Shown here one piece after another: positions 11,863 to 23,100 of a stretch of DNA of 64,000 nucleotides. A program made the position numbers and the translations under genes. The first letter of the stretch is position 1. Each line of letters begins with the position of its first letter. The notes beneath the pieces are model-generated. The model did no database searches. It was not told where the DNA came from and worked only from the letters and a program-made list of their open reading frames with translations. The stretch lies in contig CAJFCJ010000007.1 in NCBI GenBank assembly GCA_904063045.1, positions 3,975,404 to 4,039,403 on the forward strand, written 5' to 3'. Source of the stretch: Dimorphilus gyrociliatus. Its lineage: Eukaryota; Annelida; Polychaeta; Dinophilidae.

Positions 11863-13305
11863 TTAGGCATCAACTTCCCCAACCTGGAAGCGTATGGTTT
11901 CGTAATCCTCCAAACGGGCAGCTTGTTTAATCTCTGATAAGTCTGTGTTCAATTTTACAGTTTGAGCTTCCCCTTCATAAGCGTTTCTATGGATATGTTC
12001 GTTGTTTGATACGGTATCCTGGATTGTTAGCGACAATTTTGAAGCCTTAGTTCGAATTTTTTTGGGCTCACCACCAGCGGAACATATTTTGTTTATAAGA
12101 TTATTGAATTCCTCAGATTGATTGGCGTAAACATGGTGTCCTGCATTTTTAATAATGTGTACATCAACAAAACAATTTTCGTTCTCTTCTTGTCGTCTTC
12201 TTTTGGCTTCCCAACCAGAAGAATCACTAATCCATGACCTCGATCCATAAATCATCGTCATAGGAACCTTCTCACTAAGTTTGTGTATACGACTCAACAT
12301 TGGATTTTTTGCCCATCCAAAAGACATTGTCATAGCTTTAAATGCTGATTCACCGCTTGGTTTACGAGAATTAGAATAATATATATAATCTGCAACGACT
12401 GTAGGCTCATCTTCAGTAACAGAACTGAATGTTTGTATTAAATCAGGGCGAAATTTTCTAATTAAATGCTTTCCAACAAAACCAAGAGCTCTTATACCCG
12501 CAAATGGGTTAAATGGAGACAACATGCTAGCTAATATTTTAATCCACCTGGGTACTGGTGTTCGTTCGGATCCATTCTGAGGCATTACAGCGAATCCCCA
12601 TCCATCTACAACAATAAGATGTTCTACCCGTTCGGGATACCGAATTGCATAAGATGTTGTTAAAAAGCCGCCAAGAGAATGGCCAAGGAGAATCATTTTA
12701 TCAATACCCATTTTATCTCGCCATGCCTCTATAAATAGATAACAGAAAAAAAAATCGCTTTAGTAACAATGTCAATGTATTTCAACATCCTCTTCATGAT
12801 TTCAAAATAGAAAAAGAAATCGGTTAAAAAATGTAATAGACCTACCAATGCTTTCTACGAATTGCATTTCAGCCAGCATAGGGTCATTACTAAATTTTGG
12901 CCTAGAACTTCTGCCAAAACCGAGGACGTCGAAAGCGTATAAGGGTCTAAATCTAGATAGAGCGAATAAATTTAAAGCCCACATGCCTATACCAGCACCC
13001 ATTCCGTGTACCATTACTAAAGGAGTTTTTGGGCATGAAGTATTCATAGATATTGTTCTAATATTATTTCCCTCGCCTATTGAGACAAATTGTTCATCTA
13101 ACAAATGCCAGACACCTGTTTAAAATAAAAACAATATACAATTATTTTTATTTATATTTACCAATACTGATTATAATATTATACAAATTAAGCCTACTTA
13201 CGCGACAGTAGTTTTCTTTCCAAAGTTGCCAACATGATTTTGGGTAGATCAAACCAATAATGTTGATAGAATGAACTTGGCCACCACGAATAGTTAGTTA
13301 TAGTA
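11863..13305 (-). CDS. ABHD4: ABHD4/ABHD5-family alpha/beta hydrolase (5' end unresolved)
   Basis: Family of N-acyl-phospholipid lipases (ABHD4) and lipolysis co-activators (ABHD5/CGI-58). Exons, 5' to 3': YSWWPSSFYQHYWFDL then MLATLERKLLSR; VSIGEGNNIRTISMN, PLVMVHGMGAGIGMW and DVLGFGRSSRP; then the long exon with ILLGHSLGGFLTTSYA, FGWAKNPMLSRIH, MIYGSRSWI and the His motif NAGHHVYANQSEEF. The nucleophile elbow is GHSLGG with Ser, as in ABHD4; ABHD5 has Asn there. This predicts an active enzyme. A C-terminal extension of about 65 polar residues after KICSAGG has no counterpart in the vertebrate proteins. The exon starting at 13305 begins mid-codon, so an upstream first exon exists. An internal Met is at 13235. 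Confidence 0.87.
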
Positions 13306-13395
13306 CTAAAAGTGGGTAAATTTAATGGAATTAGCCTAGGGAGGTTAAGATTTAGGATCTAATGATTCACCACAGTTTTTCTATTGATAAACACG

Positions 13396-13639
13396 TTAAA
13401 TATGGAAGCACTGGGTTGGAGAATCCAAGTGCTCAGTGAAACACGCGTCGTCTAACAGAAAGCTATAATATTCCTCTCTTGCTTTTATAATCAATTTTGA
13501 GTAATCATCTGAATGTCCCACTTTCGCCACTTGTGAAAATTTATACAAAAGGTAGGTACCGATCTTTATTAGATTAAATGAAAAATTTCCATTTATCAAC
13601 GTAAATGGTAAATAATGATTTAAAATGTATATTTTCACT
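13396..13639 (-). CDS. possible exon of an unidentified small gene
   Basis: An open minus-strand segment that follows a plausible acceptor (TTATCATTACAG) and ends with a stop at 13396. It encodes LLYKFSQVAKVGHSDDYSKL and continues into IIKAREEYYSFLLDDACF. Composition is protein-like rather than AT noise. Immediately upstream, 13680 to about 13830 is also open and contains FDDVKPTIFPVSLNGGRR, but its donor would leave a 39-bp intron and the phases do not join cleanly. It may instead be a 5' exon of the ABHD gene: splicing from about 13412 into the exon at 13305 keeps the frame. I do not recognise the sequence. Confidence 0.3.
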
Positions 13640-14175
13640 CTGTAATGATAAAGTAGATGTTCATAACTAAAAAATCACCTTATTTCTTGTTTTGCGTCGT
13701 CCACCATTTAGGGAAACCGGGAAAATCGTCGGTTTTACGTCATCAAATACTACGATGTTGTCAAAAAAACAACTTGTGACAAAATCACAAATATCGGAAT
13801 TTTTAAAAAGAAAGTTCTTTAGAACGAATATTTAATGTTAATACAGATTTAACTTTCACTCTAATTTCAATGATGAGCTAATATTGCAACTTTATTGCGA
13901 AACTATTTCTTCAGAACTGATGGTTCCAGTTCCAGTTTGTAGTAGAAAACCACATTAGTAGTATGTAGTCCTATACCAGTCTTTTTGCATACCTATGGAT
14001 GATAAAAGTGTATTTTTTTAAGTAAAATAACAGCCATTTATAAGGGAAATAGTATCTAGACACCTCCGTACTTAAGATAAATCTGTAAGTTTAATGTTTA
14101 GTTTTGAAATGGTTTACTGTCATTTGCATTTTTTTTCATTAGTCATCATTTTCCCGCACGAAGTGACAGAAAAAG

Positions 14176-15878
14176 ATGTTTAAGAGTAGAAGCGTAAAAA
14201 TTACTAAATCAGCCATTCAAGATAATCATGTGGAGAGTTCATCCGACAAAAAATCGATGAAAAAGAGTCCAAAACCTCTTCTACCTCCTTGCAGAGTTTG
14301 TGGAGACAAAGCTTCTGGTCTCCATTACGGATTGAATACATGCGAAGCCTGCAAAGTGATTAAATTTCTTAAACAATCTTCTACAATAATTGAAAATATT
14401 TTTTATAGAGTTTCTTCAGAAGAGCAATTAATTCAGATTTAACGCCAAAATGCCCTAAAGGAGGTGGATGTAAAATTGTTCAAGGCTCGAAAAGGAACAG
14501 CTGTTCCCATTGTCGTTATAAGAAATGCCTGGACTTGGGCATGTCCAAGGATCAGATACAGGCCGGAAGATACAATGCTTCAAGACGAAAGGAAAATGTT
14601 GAAGAGGTTAAAAGACTGGAAAGAGCTGAAATGGCCAAGAAAGTCGCTGCAGAATCAGTAAAAATTTCAGAGAAAGAAATGGATGAATATATTGATCTAA
14701 TGACCCAAAAATTCAATGAAATAACAGAAGACCGCAAACGATATAATCAATGTCCTTTCCACGCACTCTATCAGATATTCAATTTACCAGACGAAGAACG
14801 ACAAAGATTCGGCTTGGAAGTAATGGTGCCGTTAAAAGATAGAGAATTAAAACGGATAATAGCTTTCGCTAAGACTATACCAGTTTTTCGTGAGTTATCC
14901 TTGAATGATCAAGCTGAATTGATAAAACAGAACCGGGTAGAGTTCCAAATATTACACGCCCCCCCACAACCAGGAGATACTGAAGTGGAATGCGTCTTCT
15001 CTGGTAATGCTATAACTATAGACGCTATTGCAGCAATTCTTCAAAGTAGAGACATAGCAGAAAAGCTTTTCCATCTCTCTACATACCATTCATATGGATT
15101 TAAATACCCTGAAATATTGGGTTGTATATTGGGTGTTTCATGTTTTTCATCTGATCGATGTCATAAACTAGACGATAGACGTAGAGTTGAGAAATGTCAT
15201 GATCTCATGTTGCAAATTTTACAATACTTGTTCAAACGAGAAGACAAGAAGAATGTTTCGAAACTACTAATGAAGACTACAGATTTCTTGTACGAAGCAA
15301 GAATTATTTCTGATCATTTAATTAAGTTGGAACATTCGTTATTGAAGAAATTTCCCGACTTTCCGTGGCCCAATTTACTCAAAGAAGTTTGGTTTAGTGA
15401 TTTGGAAGATCAGCTTGAACGACTGTCACTGAATAATTTGCAAAATCAAATAGAACACTCTAAACCAGATTGTATAAATTCCGTTATCGTTCCTAAGGAA
15501 AGCGCAGTGAAAACTCGAAATATACTTCGAGAAGCAAGGTCACAATTCGAAGGATCATGTAATTCAAATACAGATTCAACCGCAGATTTGGAATCTATTA
15601 AAGATATGGAGTTTGTTGAACTACCTCTCGATGTCCTTGAGAATCTGTTTCGGAAATCGAATGACGCAGGGGAAGAAAAAATTTCGCGAGAACTTTGTGA
15701 CACTATCGAATCATTGACTAATGCAAATCCTTCGTCACCACCGCAGATTCCAGATCTAGACGATTTAATTTCAAGTCCAATATCTCCTTTGCAATTGGAC
15801 ATAATGAAGGATTTAGAAGATATTTTAAACGACGTTACAACTTCTAATTTAGACGATGATTATGTTTCGCACCTATGA
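14176..15878 (+). CDS. nuclear receptor, NR1-like, with long C-terminal tail
   Basis: Ligand-regulated transcription factor. Exon 1 encodes a basic N-terminus and the first zinc finger ([20 protein letters not shown], then CK). A 53-bp intron (14356-14408) splits the P-box/alpha-helix at a common nuclear-receptor position. Exon 2 continues [10 protein letters not shown], then the second finger [10 protein letters not shown]...[15 protein letters not shown] and the T-box. The ligand-binding domain includes [19 protein letters not shown] and [12 protein letters not shown], a recognisable helix 3-5 signature near Rev-erb/E75-like NR1 receptors. The P-box reads EACKS rather than EGCKG. After the ligand-binding domain (about residue 390) there is an extra tail of about 120 residues rich in Asp, Ser and Leu, with no obvious AF-2 helix where expected. 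Head to head with the ABHD gene. Confidence 0.88.
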
Positions 15879-16312
15879 TTGTTTTTCTTTTTCATAGTGT
15901 CAAATATTTGAATATAACAAAGTAGTTAAGAAGAAATCGATTTATTCAGTTGGATGATTGCCAAATAGTGCGAGTAAGAGAGCTGTCACGGCAGTACCGA
16001 AAGAGGTTGTACTGTTCGGTAACAACCAGCTAACAACACTGCCATGCCAGCGGCCTCTTCTACATGAAATCGCGTACCAGAAAATGCATTTAACGTCGGC
16101 TCCAAGTTAAAGGCACCGGCTGGCACGTAATACATGCAGACAGTAATTTAGGTGAAAATATTAGTAGAGAAGAGCGATAGGTTTAAGCTGAGTGAGCAGT
16201 AGACGAGAGAGATACCACCAGCTGTGTTCACTAGATATTTCTCACAGTGCACACCTCTGGGTATCCCATCCGTTCACCACTTCTTCGCCGAATGACGGCT
16301 TATACGTGGTCT

Positions 16313-16344
16313 AACAGGCTTTTGGCGCTAGTCCAAAGCCTGTT
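16313..16344. repeat. near-perfect hairpin (12-bp stem, 7-nt loop)
   Basis: The arms AACAGGCTTTTGG and CCAAAGCCTGTT are reverse complements except for one bulged T, separated by a CGCTAGT loop. It lies inside the unexplained block. It is too short for a typical microRNA precursor and is not a tRNA arm. Confidence 0.6.
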
Positions 16345-16594
16345 CTTACATGTGTTTGATCGATACATTTGCATAGATTAAATAGTCAGTAAATACTTTA
16401 TAGACAAAAGACAACAATACTTCTTCCACTTACTCCCAAAAACTGATCTCGTCCAAAAATGTTCATCTAAAAGTTGGTCATCCTCTCCTGAATGTTCGAA
16501 ATTGCTTTTGAAACACGTAACGCGTTCTGATCAAAGGTCAATAGAACGCGCCTACATGCCAAGCATGACCGTACATGCATAACGAAAACAATGA

Positions 16595-16614
16595 ATCGCC
16601 CACAATCGGGCGAT
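16595..16614. repeat. short hairpin (7-bp GC-rich stem)
   Basis: ATCGCCC and GGGCGAT are reverse complements around an ACAATC loop. It lies in the same unexplained block, about 250 bp from the larger hairpin. Confidence 0.45.
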
Positions 16615-17076
16615 AGGAGACAGCAAAAATCGTTGTAGGTTTTTTCTTCTGCCTTGTTCTTCGTTCATTTCCATCAAAGGTTCTCAAACATAGTACAACA
16701 GTTCATAAGCGCTGCGACATTTCTCTCCTTTACATTTCTAACTACCTTTTTCGATCGATAATAGTTTGACACTGAAATGAAAATGTACTGAGTACACAGT
16801 CTTCCGGTGCGAATCATGCCCTCTGGCGGAAATTCACCTTATGGGCGTTCACCTTAGGTCAAACAAACATTCCAATACCGAAGTTTTCAACAATTTCTTA
16901 CTATATAATTTTTTAATTTAAAAAATTTATTAACTTATTGTTTAAAATTTTCTTCAATAAATCGTTCGAAATAGATGACGTTAGTGAAATATCCAAAAAA
17001 TCCGTCCTTGGCCTTTATGCTACGATTCTTTGGTCGGAATGATTATTTAACGTTATATCTTAAATAGTGTTAAATA

Positions 17077-18677
17077 ATGGAAGGGGAGGAAGCGATCGAT
17101 ACATCACAAAAGCTGGATACAGTAGATAGAAGAAATAGAAATTCAAGTTCAACTGGTAAAATAGATTTTTTTTAATTTCAAGTCATGCGTTAACCAATAA
17201 TTAATGTTAAATCACTTATCACAGAATGTATAAAACACTAATTGAAATTATATGTAAGGTTATCAAATGATTGATACATTTAATATGTTTTTAATGTAGA
17301 TGGCTCCAGCCTCAAGCCTTCCGAATCGTTCTCTGGCAACTTTCACCGTTATATCATCTACAGAGGAAGTTCAAACAATGTAAATTCCTAATTTTATTAG
17401 CCTCTCAAGCTCAAGCGACTTCCTATATTTATATCTATATATATATAGACATTTATTAATTTTGCAGCTTGTGCGTCAAGATAGTAATTCAATGGAAATA
17501 GAAGATTTAGGTTTGTTACAAAGAAATTGAAAAAAAAGGCCATAAAAACATGTTAAACCTCTAAACACTGTGTTGTTTTTTTATAGGCGAAAATGAAGAT
17601 CTGGTATTTTCAAAATTTATGAAAGCTCATAAATGCTATGATCTTATTCCGCTTAGCTCAAAATTAGTCGTTTTCGACACATCTTTAAACGTTAAAAAAG
17701 CATTTTTTGCCCTCGTATATAATGGAGTTAGGGCAGCACCTTTATGGGATTCAAGAAAGCAGACGTTTGTTGGCATGTTAACAATAACAGATTTTATTAA
17801 AATACTTAAAATGTATTATAAATCATCGAATTCTCGTATGGAAGAGTTAGAGGAACACAAGATATCTACTTGGCGCGAAGTCTTACAGGAATATGATCGT
17901 CCGCTAGTTAATATTAGTGCAGATGCAAGCCTCTATGAAGCAGTAGAAGCTCTTGTCGTCAATAGAGTAATTATTAAAAGATTAATATAAGCGTAATTTA
18001 TCACCATTATCATTTTGATGAACAGGTACATCGACTTCCCGTTATAGATAGAGCAACTGGTAATGCCCTATACATTTTGACCCATAAGAGAATATTACGA
18101 TTTCTCTTTCTCTTTGTAAGTATTTTGTCTATAGTAATTACTAAATAGATTACAAGGTCAAGTGTATTATATGTAATATTTTGAATAGATATATAATCTA
18201 CCTCAACCTTCTTATATGGAGAAGACAATTGAGGAACTTAAAATTGGCACTTTCGAAAATTTACAAACTGCAACTTCCGAAACACCTTTAATTGACGTTC
18301 TCAACGTATTTGTGGATCACCGAATTTCAGCGTTGCCCATTGTGAATGATAGAGGAGAAGTCATTGATATATACGCAAAGTTCGATGTAATTAACCTTGC
18401 TGCAGAAAAGACATACAATAATTTAGGTATGTCAGTTAAAGAAGCAATGAAAAAAAGACGTGGTGAAGAATCAGGCTTTGAAGGAGTTGTTACTTGTGTG
18501 AAACAGGATTGTCTTCGAGTCATTTTGAATCGTATCGTTGAGGCCGAAGTTCACCGGCTTGTCGTTGTCAATGAACATAAACATGTTGTTGGGGTAATAT
18601 CTTTATCTGACATATTGTCTTTTTTGGTACTGAGAGAACCAGAAGAAAATTATGATGAAATTATGTCAACTATGTAA
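17077..18677 (+). CDS. PRKAG: AMPK gamma regulatory subunit
   Basis: Regulatory subunit of AMP-activated protein kinase; its four CBS motifs bind AMP, ADP and ATP. Exon 1 gives [13 protein letters not shown]. Two further short exons encode the poorly conserved N-terminus. The conserved core follows: [43 protein letters not shown] and [13 protein letters not shown] short exon encodes VHRLPVID and [12 protein letters not shown]. The last exon carries [28 protein letters not shown] and [20 protein letters not shown], ending shortly after the fourth CBS repeat. Lengths and motif order match human gamma-1. The basic residues next to HRLP and HRLV correspond to known nucleotide ligands. The second exon is open in two frames, but only the frame joining at phase 1 continues past the next splice. 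Confidence 0.95.
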
Positions 18678-20187
18678 TTTAAACTGCAGAGTTCTATGTT
18701 TGATGCATCTTATTCAGTTATGCAGAGTAGATGATTTCTAATGGTGAACTTATAGGCCCTTTTCTTTCCCAAAGACATCATTAATCAGCAATTGATTTTA
18801 TATTTATAGATATACGTAAAACTAAATAGAAAAATAACATTTCATACCATATAAATATACATATGCATATGCATATGCATATATATATATATATTCATTG
18901 TTATTTTAAATAAGCAGAAATAGTTGTTTTAGAAAGAATAGAAAGAGTGCGGTTGAAAATTTTCAATTTTTGATAGATTACAAGCAGTGATAATAAATTT
19001 TCAATTGTGCCAATGCTCTACGTTTCTAATCTAACTTGCAAACCTACTAACACAATCACCTTCACTAACTAGCCCATCAGGATTGTTTGGTTTGATAAAG
19101 ATTAGTAACTCAGACAATGTTGTTTATTTCACACAATCCTTTATATTAATAAATACGAACACATCTTACTTTTTCTACAAACGTGGCTCAAAAATGCTTC
19201 TATCTTCGTTGAAATGTGAAAAGAGGAAGAAAATAAATCCATGATCTGTCAAGAGAAGTTGATTAATAGTAATCTAAACAAAGCAGAAACAGCGACGAGA
19301 TTAAGTTAAAAATTTTATGAAATTTATACCTAACACGAATATGTACCATTTCATGGACTCGGTAAGAATATATAAGTATTCAAAAGTTAAAAACTACTCA
19401 AGATTTTATCTTTGGACAAAGTTTCGCTAAAAACTATTTTCTTTGTGATTTTCTCATCAAATTTAGGATAAAAAAGTGAACTTGTAAGATATTTGAAGAA
19501 AATATTTAAGCAATTGTTTTTTTTTTGCATTAAAGCTTACAGTGAAATGTTTTCCAGAATACAAATAGAACAATATGCGATAAGCTAATTATTCTGGTCG
19601 TATCGTGCTTGTTCTCAGACAAACATATTTGTGTTCGCTTTATCATTTATACAAAGTTAATTGTTTAATGGTTTCATTAATATCGCAGGTTATTATTTAA
19701 ATAAGATTGTTATATATTTCTCGCTTACTAAGAATTATTCACCGATCTATCAAAGGAACTTTTACCTCTATTCGACTTTGTTAATGTATAAATTTTATCA
19801 AGATAAAACTATACTCTTAATAATTTACACAAAGGACAGGGAGTCTTGTTATATTTATTTACTGTACTTACAAGATGTAGAGAAGTCTCTACGTAACGCC
19901 CACCTGTAAAGAATGTTATCAAAAGCGTTACCTTTACATTAAGAATTTAAAAATCAAATTTATAACTGGGAAGAATAATTTGTCAGTTTTCTTACAAGAA
20001 TAAGTTTAAGATCAATGTGAAAATCCTTTATGGTGTAATATATCTTGGTCCTTTTCGATTTTAATTTGGTGTATAATAGACAGATTTTGATCGAAATTCT
20101 CCGCTGAATCTTTTAATCATTGATATTTTATTATTTTATTTGGGATAGATTAATTTCTTACCTGCAATAGATTGTAATTTTGGAAAT
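18678..20187. other. 1.5-kb convergent gap with no recognised gene
   Basis: Lies between the 3' ends of AMPK gamma and STAG. AT-rich with a short tandem ATATGC/AT repeat at about 18861-18894. The only ATG ORF of size (19661-19909) is Tyr/Leu/Ile-rich, follows AT content, and has no conserved look. Long 3' UTRs are the simplest explanation. Confidence 0.4.
18861..18894. repeat. ATATGC / AT simple repeat
   Basis: About three tandem ATATGC units run directly into an (AT)n tract. Confidence 0.8.
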
Positions 20188-23100
20188 TTAATTATGACTA
20201 TTAATTGACTTCAAAAAATATACAAGTACAATACCTTCAATGCTTTCTATACTGGAGGATTGAGATGACGTTCTGTAAATTTAAATACGATAAGAGTCAA
20301 TAATAAAAACATACAATTTATATATGTATAATTCTGATAACAAGAATCAATAGTGAACCTGTTATAAATGCGTTTAGCTATTTGGGCAGCGTGATCCGGA
20401 TAAATATCTGTAAAACAAATAGTATGCTATTCTCTTTTCAAAATTATTGAAGAACAACCCTCTGATGATGAATTCCATATGTCACTGTCTCTACTCTTGT
20501 TGTTATTTTCGTCACTTGCTTCGGATGGACTCCCAAGAGATTTTGTTCTCTGCTGATGTTCATCTGTCAGTGGTTACAAAAAGTATTGATATAAAATAGA
20601 ATACAGTTTTACATAAGCTTACCAGAAGATTCTTCGTCGTCACTACTATCTTCAATAATAATCAGATCTTCTGGGATAGTAGAGTTTTGAAACGAAGTCT
20701 CCGTGGTGTTGTATTGAAAAGATTCCACTTCGGCTACTGACTCTTCACTCGCATATTCGGACACAATCCTACAATCATCGCTGTTATATTCTTCTTCTTC
20801 AGTTTCTACTCTTTCATTGTCAGACGTCTCTTCTGTTTTTATATTCAATTCTTTTTGTGCTTTCTCATTATCGCTTTGATTCGCTAAGTCTTCGTTTTGT
20901 TCTTTTTTTTCCAGTGTCGTCACTTCCTCAGGTGTTATCTTTTGGACAACTGGAGTTGCATCATCGGATTCTTCTGAATTGGACGTGGATTTTCTAGGTG
21001 ATCGTTGAGGATTGTTTCGTAATTTTTTCCTATGAAACTTTTTCAGTTACGAGAATAAAATGTTCAAAAATAAATTAACCAACTTAATGCTGGAGGTTTC
21101 TGTAGTGTTGGCTCTTTTGCGTTTATGAGATGCTTTAGAACTACAATGTATAAAAGCATACTGCAAATAAAACGTGAAATGGTATAAAAATTTTAACCAA
21201 CCGTTTCGATGCTGCCAACAATTCAGCTGTAATTTAAGATGCATAAAAGGTCTTTGTATATATTTGAATCATTAAAATATTGAATTTAAAACAGAGGCAA
21301 ATGACTACAAAAGTTGAAATTTAGATTTTTATTATATTACCTTTACTTTCTTGAGAACCTAGTGTAGCCCGATAAAAGTTGATATCTCTTCGAGTGTCTT
21401 TGGAAAATTCTTGGCCTCTCAATTCTTTGAGCTGTTAAAAGTTATAAATTAAAGCTAACATTAGCTAACATTATCAAAAGTTTTTTTATAACTACTTGAT
21501 TATCGAAAAATCTTAGTATTTTATCTCTATCTCGTCTTGCGACCTTAAAGCTCCATTCACAAAGAACTTTGAGAAACTCTAAATTATCTCCAGATTTGTA
21601 TCGAACACTGAAAACGATACCATCTTTATGCAAAATGAACATAGATTCTCGATTTGCCTCAGATCGAGATCCGAATTGAAGTGCTAATTCTTTTGACAAC
21701 TGCTTTAGCTCTTTCAACTTAAGCTTCTTTGATTCAAATATCATTGCCAAGCTATAGAGAACAGTCTTTAAAAACGCTGAGCGAGAAGTATTACGACACC
21801 AGTAGAAGAACTGTTTAATGAGGGTCTGAAGGACAATAAATTTATTCCAATATAAGAATAAAAAATGACCGGCTTGCATTGGAATTCTTCTGCTCATGAC
21901 AACTTGCAGATAAGCCTGCAAGATTCTTAGTTTGCCTTCTAAGTTAGTTTCGCTATCATCATTAAATACACGCTTTACCACGAAGCTTTCTAATTTAGAC
22001 GAAGCAATTCCAGCAACTGTGTTACAACTAAGTATGAAGGAGTTGTTGTCTCGAAACAAGAGTTTATAGCATTCAAGATTTTTAAGTTCTTTCTTGAATG
22101 ATGTCATAAAAAAAATAATACACTCAAATGCAGCATCCTCTGTTTCTTTGTTGACGCCTGTTATTTTCAAGGCTGACATTAGTGTTTTCATCTGCAAATT
22201 TTCGAGATAAGGTAAATCCTCTACGTGAGACTTAAGAACTTGACGTTGAACAAAGTAGACAATTGCGACCAAAGTCTCTGCGTAAAATGCCTCTGAATTT
22301 TTTAGAGTAGTAAAAGTCAAAACTTTCGGTAAATCTCTAAAGAATTCATCATAACTGCTTAAATCATGATATTTTAATATCATGCGCAACTTTCTCATAG
22401 GTATCCAAAGCAAATTTACTCTTTCTGGTGACAACCGATCTTCAAGATACAACTTTAAAGAGTGTTCCAATTCCGCTATTAAACTATCGAAAAACATTCC
22501 ACCCAAGTTCTTTGCAACATGATTCAATAGATAGTCATCCTGCATAAGATATACCATTGTCTTTGACATTTCTTCTAAAAAGTTAATACTTGAATGGTTG
22601 TCAAACAATTTCGTCAATTCTTTCATTATATTCGATAATGATACTTCTGCGTTCAACCTGACAAACATTGCTTTGTCTAAGAGACGTATTAAACGAACAA
22701 TAAGCTGACACTTCTCAATATCGTGACTGAAAGTTGTTAATAAATTGAAAATTCGGGGAACAAAACATTCTGCTAGATCTTCTTTTTGCGCATTCTTCGC
22801 TTGTAGGTCTTTTTTTGTCATCTTAACGATTCGAGGAGGTAATCGCACTAAAGTCGTCTGTAGTTCGTACGAAGCATAGAAGAAATGGCATAAATATAAT
22901 TCAACATCACTTGACTGCTCATTGCTGATTAAAATGTTATAAAGCAATTCTAGATCCTTAAAGATGTCTGATACACTATTTAAACTATCAGTGATCAAAG
23001 AAATAAATTGATCGCATCTTTTCAAATTTCCACGTTTTAGTAGATTAATAAACGCTAGGGCTACTTTTACTCTAGAATCATTTTCACTTGTCAATCTTTC

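Larger units (their letters stand above)
15879..17076. other. 1.2-kb gap with a GC-richer structured block of unknown nature
   Basis: The first 80 bp look like the nuclear receptor 3' UTR. From about 15960 to 16860 base composition becomes visibly more balanced than anywhere else non-coding in the window. The block holds two inverted repeats (16313-16344 and 16595-16614), a tandem TTCACCTTA pair (16832-16857) and several short open segments on both strands. Minus-strand ORFs with ATG lie at 16552-16674 and 15986-16135. The last 200 bp are AT-rich and probably the AMPK gamma promoter. I could not match the block to a known RNA or protein. Confidence 0.4.

Noticed and set aside
15446-15802. Minus-strand ORF opposite the nuclear receptor tail
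   Set aside because: Antisense shadow; the plus-strand frame is continuous with the ligand-binding domain.
16313-16344. tRNA or snRNA at the hairpin
   Set aside because: No A/B box promoter elements, cloverleaf arms or CCA-side acceptor pairing could be found, and no match to the U1-U6 core sequences I know.
19661-19909. 82-codon plus-strand ORF in the AMPK gamma/STAG gap
   Set aside because: Composition (Tyr, Ile, Leu, Lys) is that of random AT-rich DNA and nothing flanking supports an exon.
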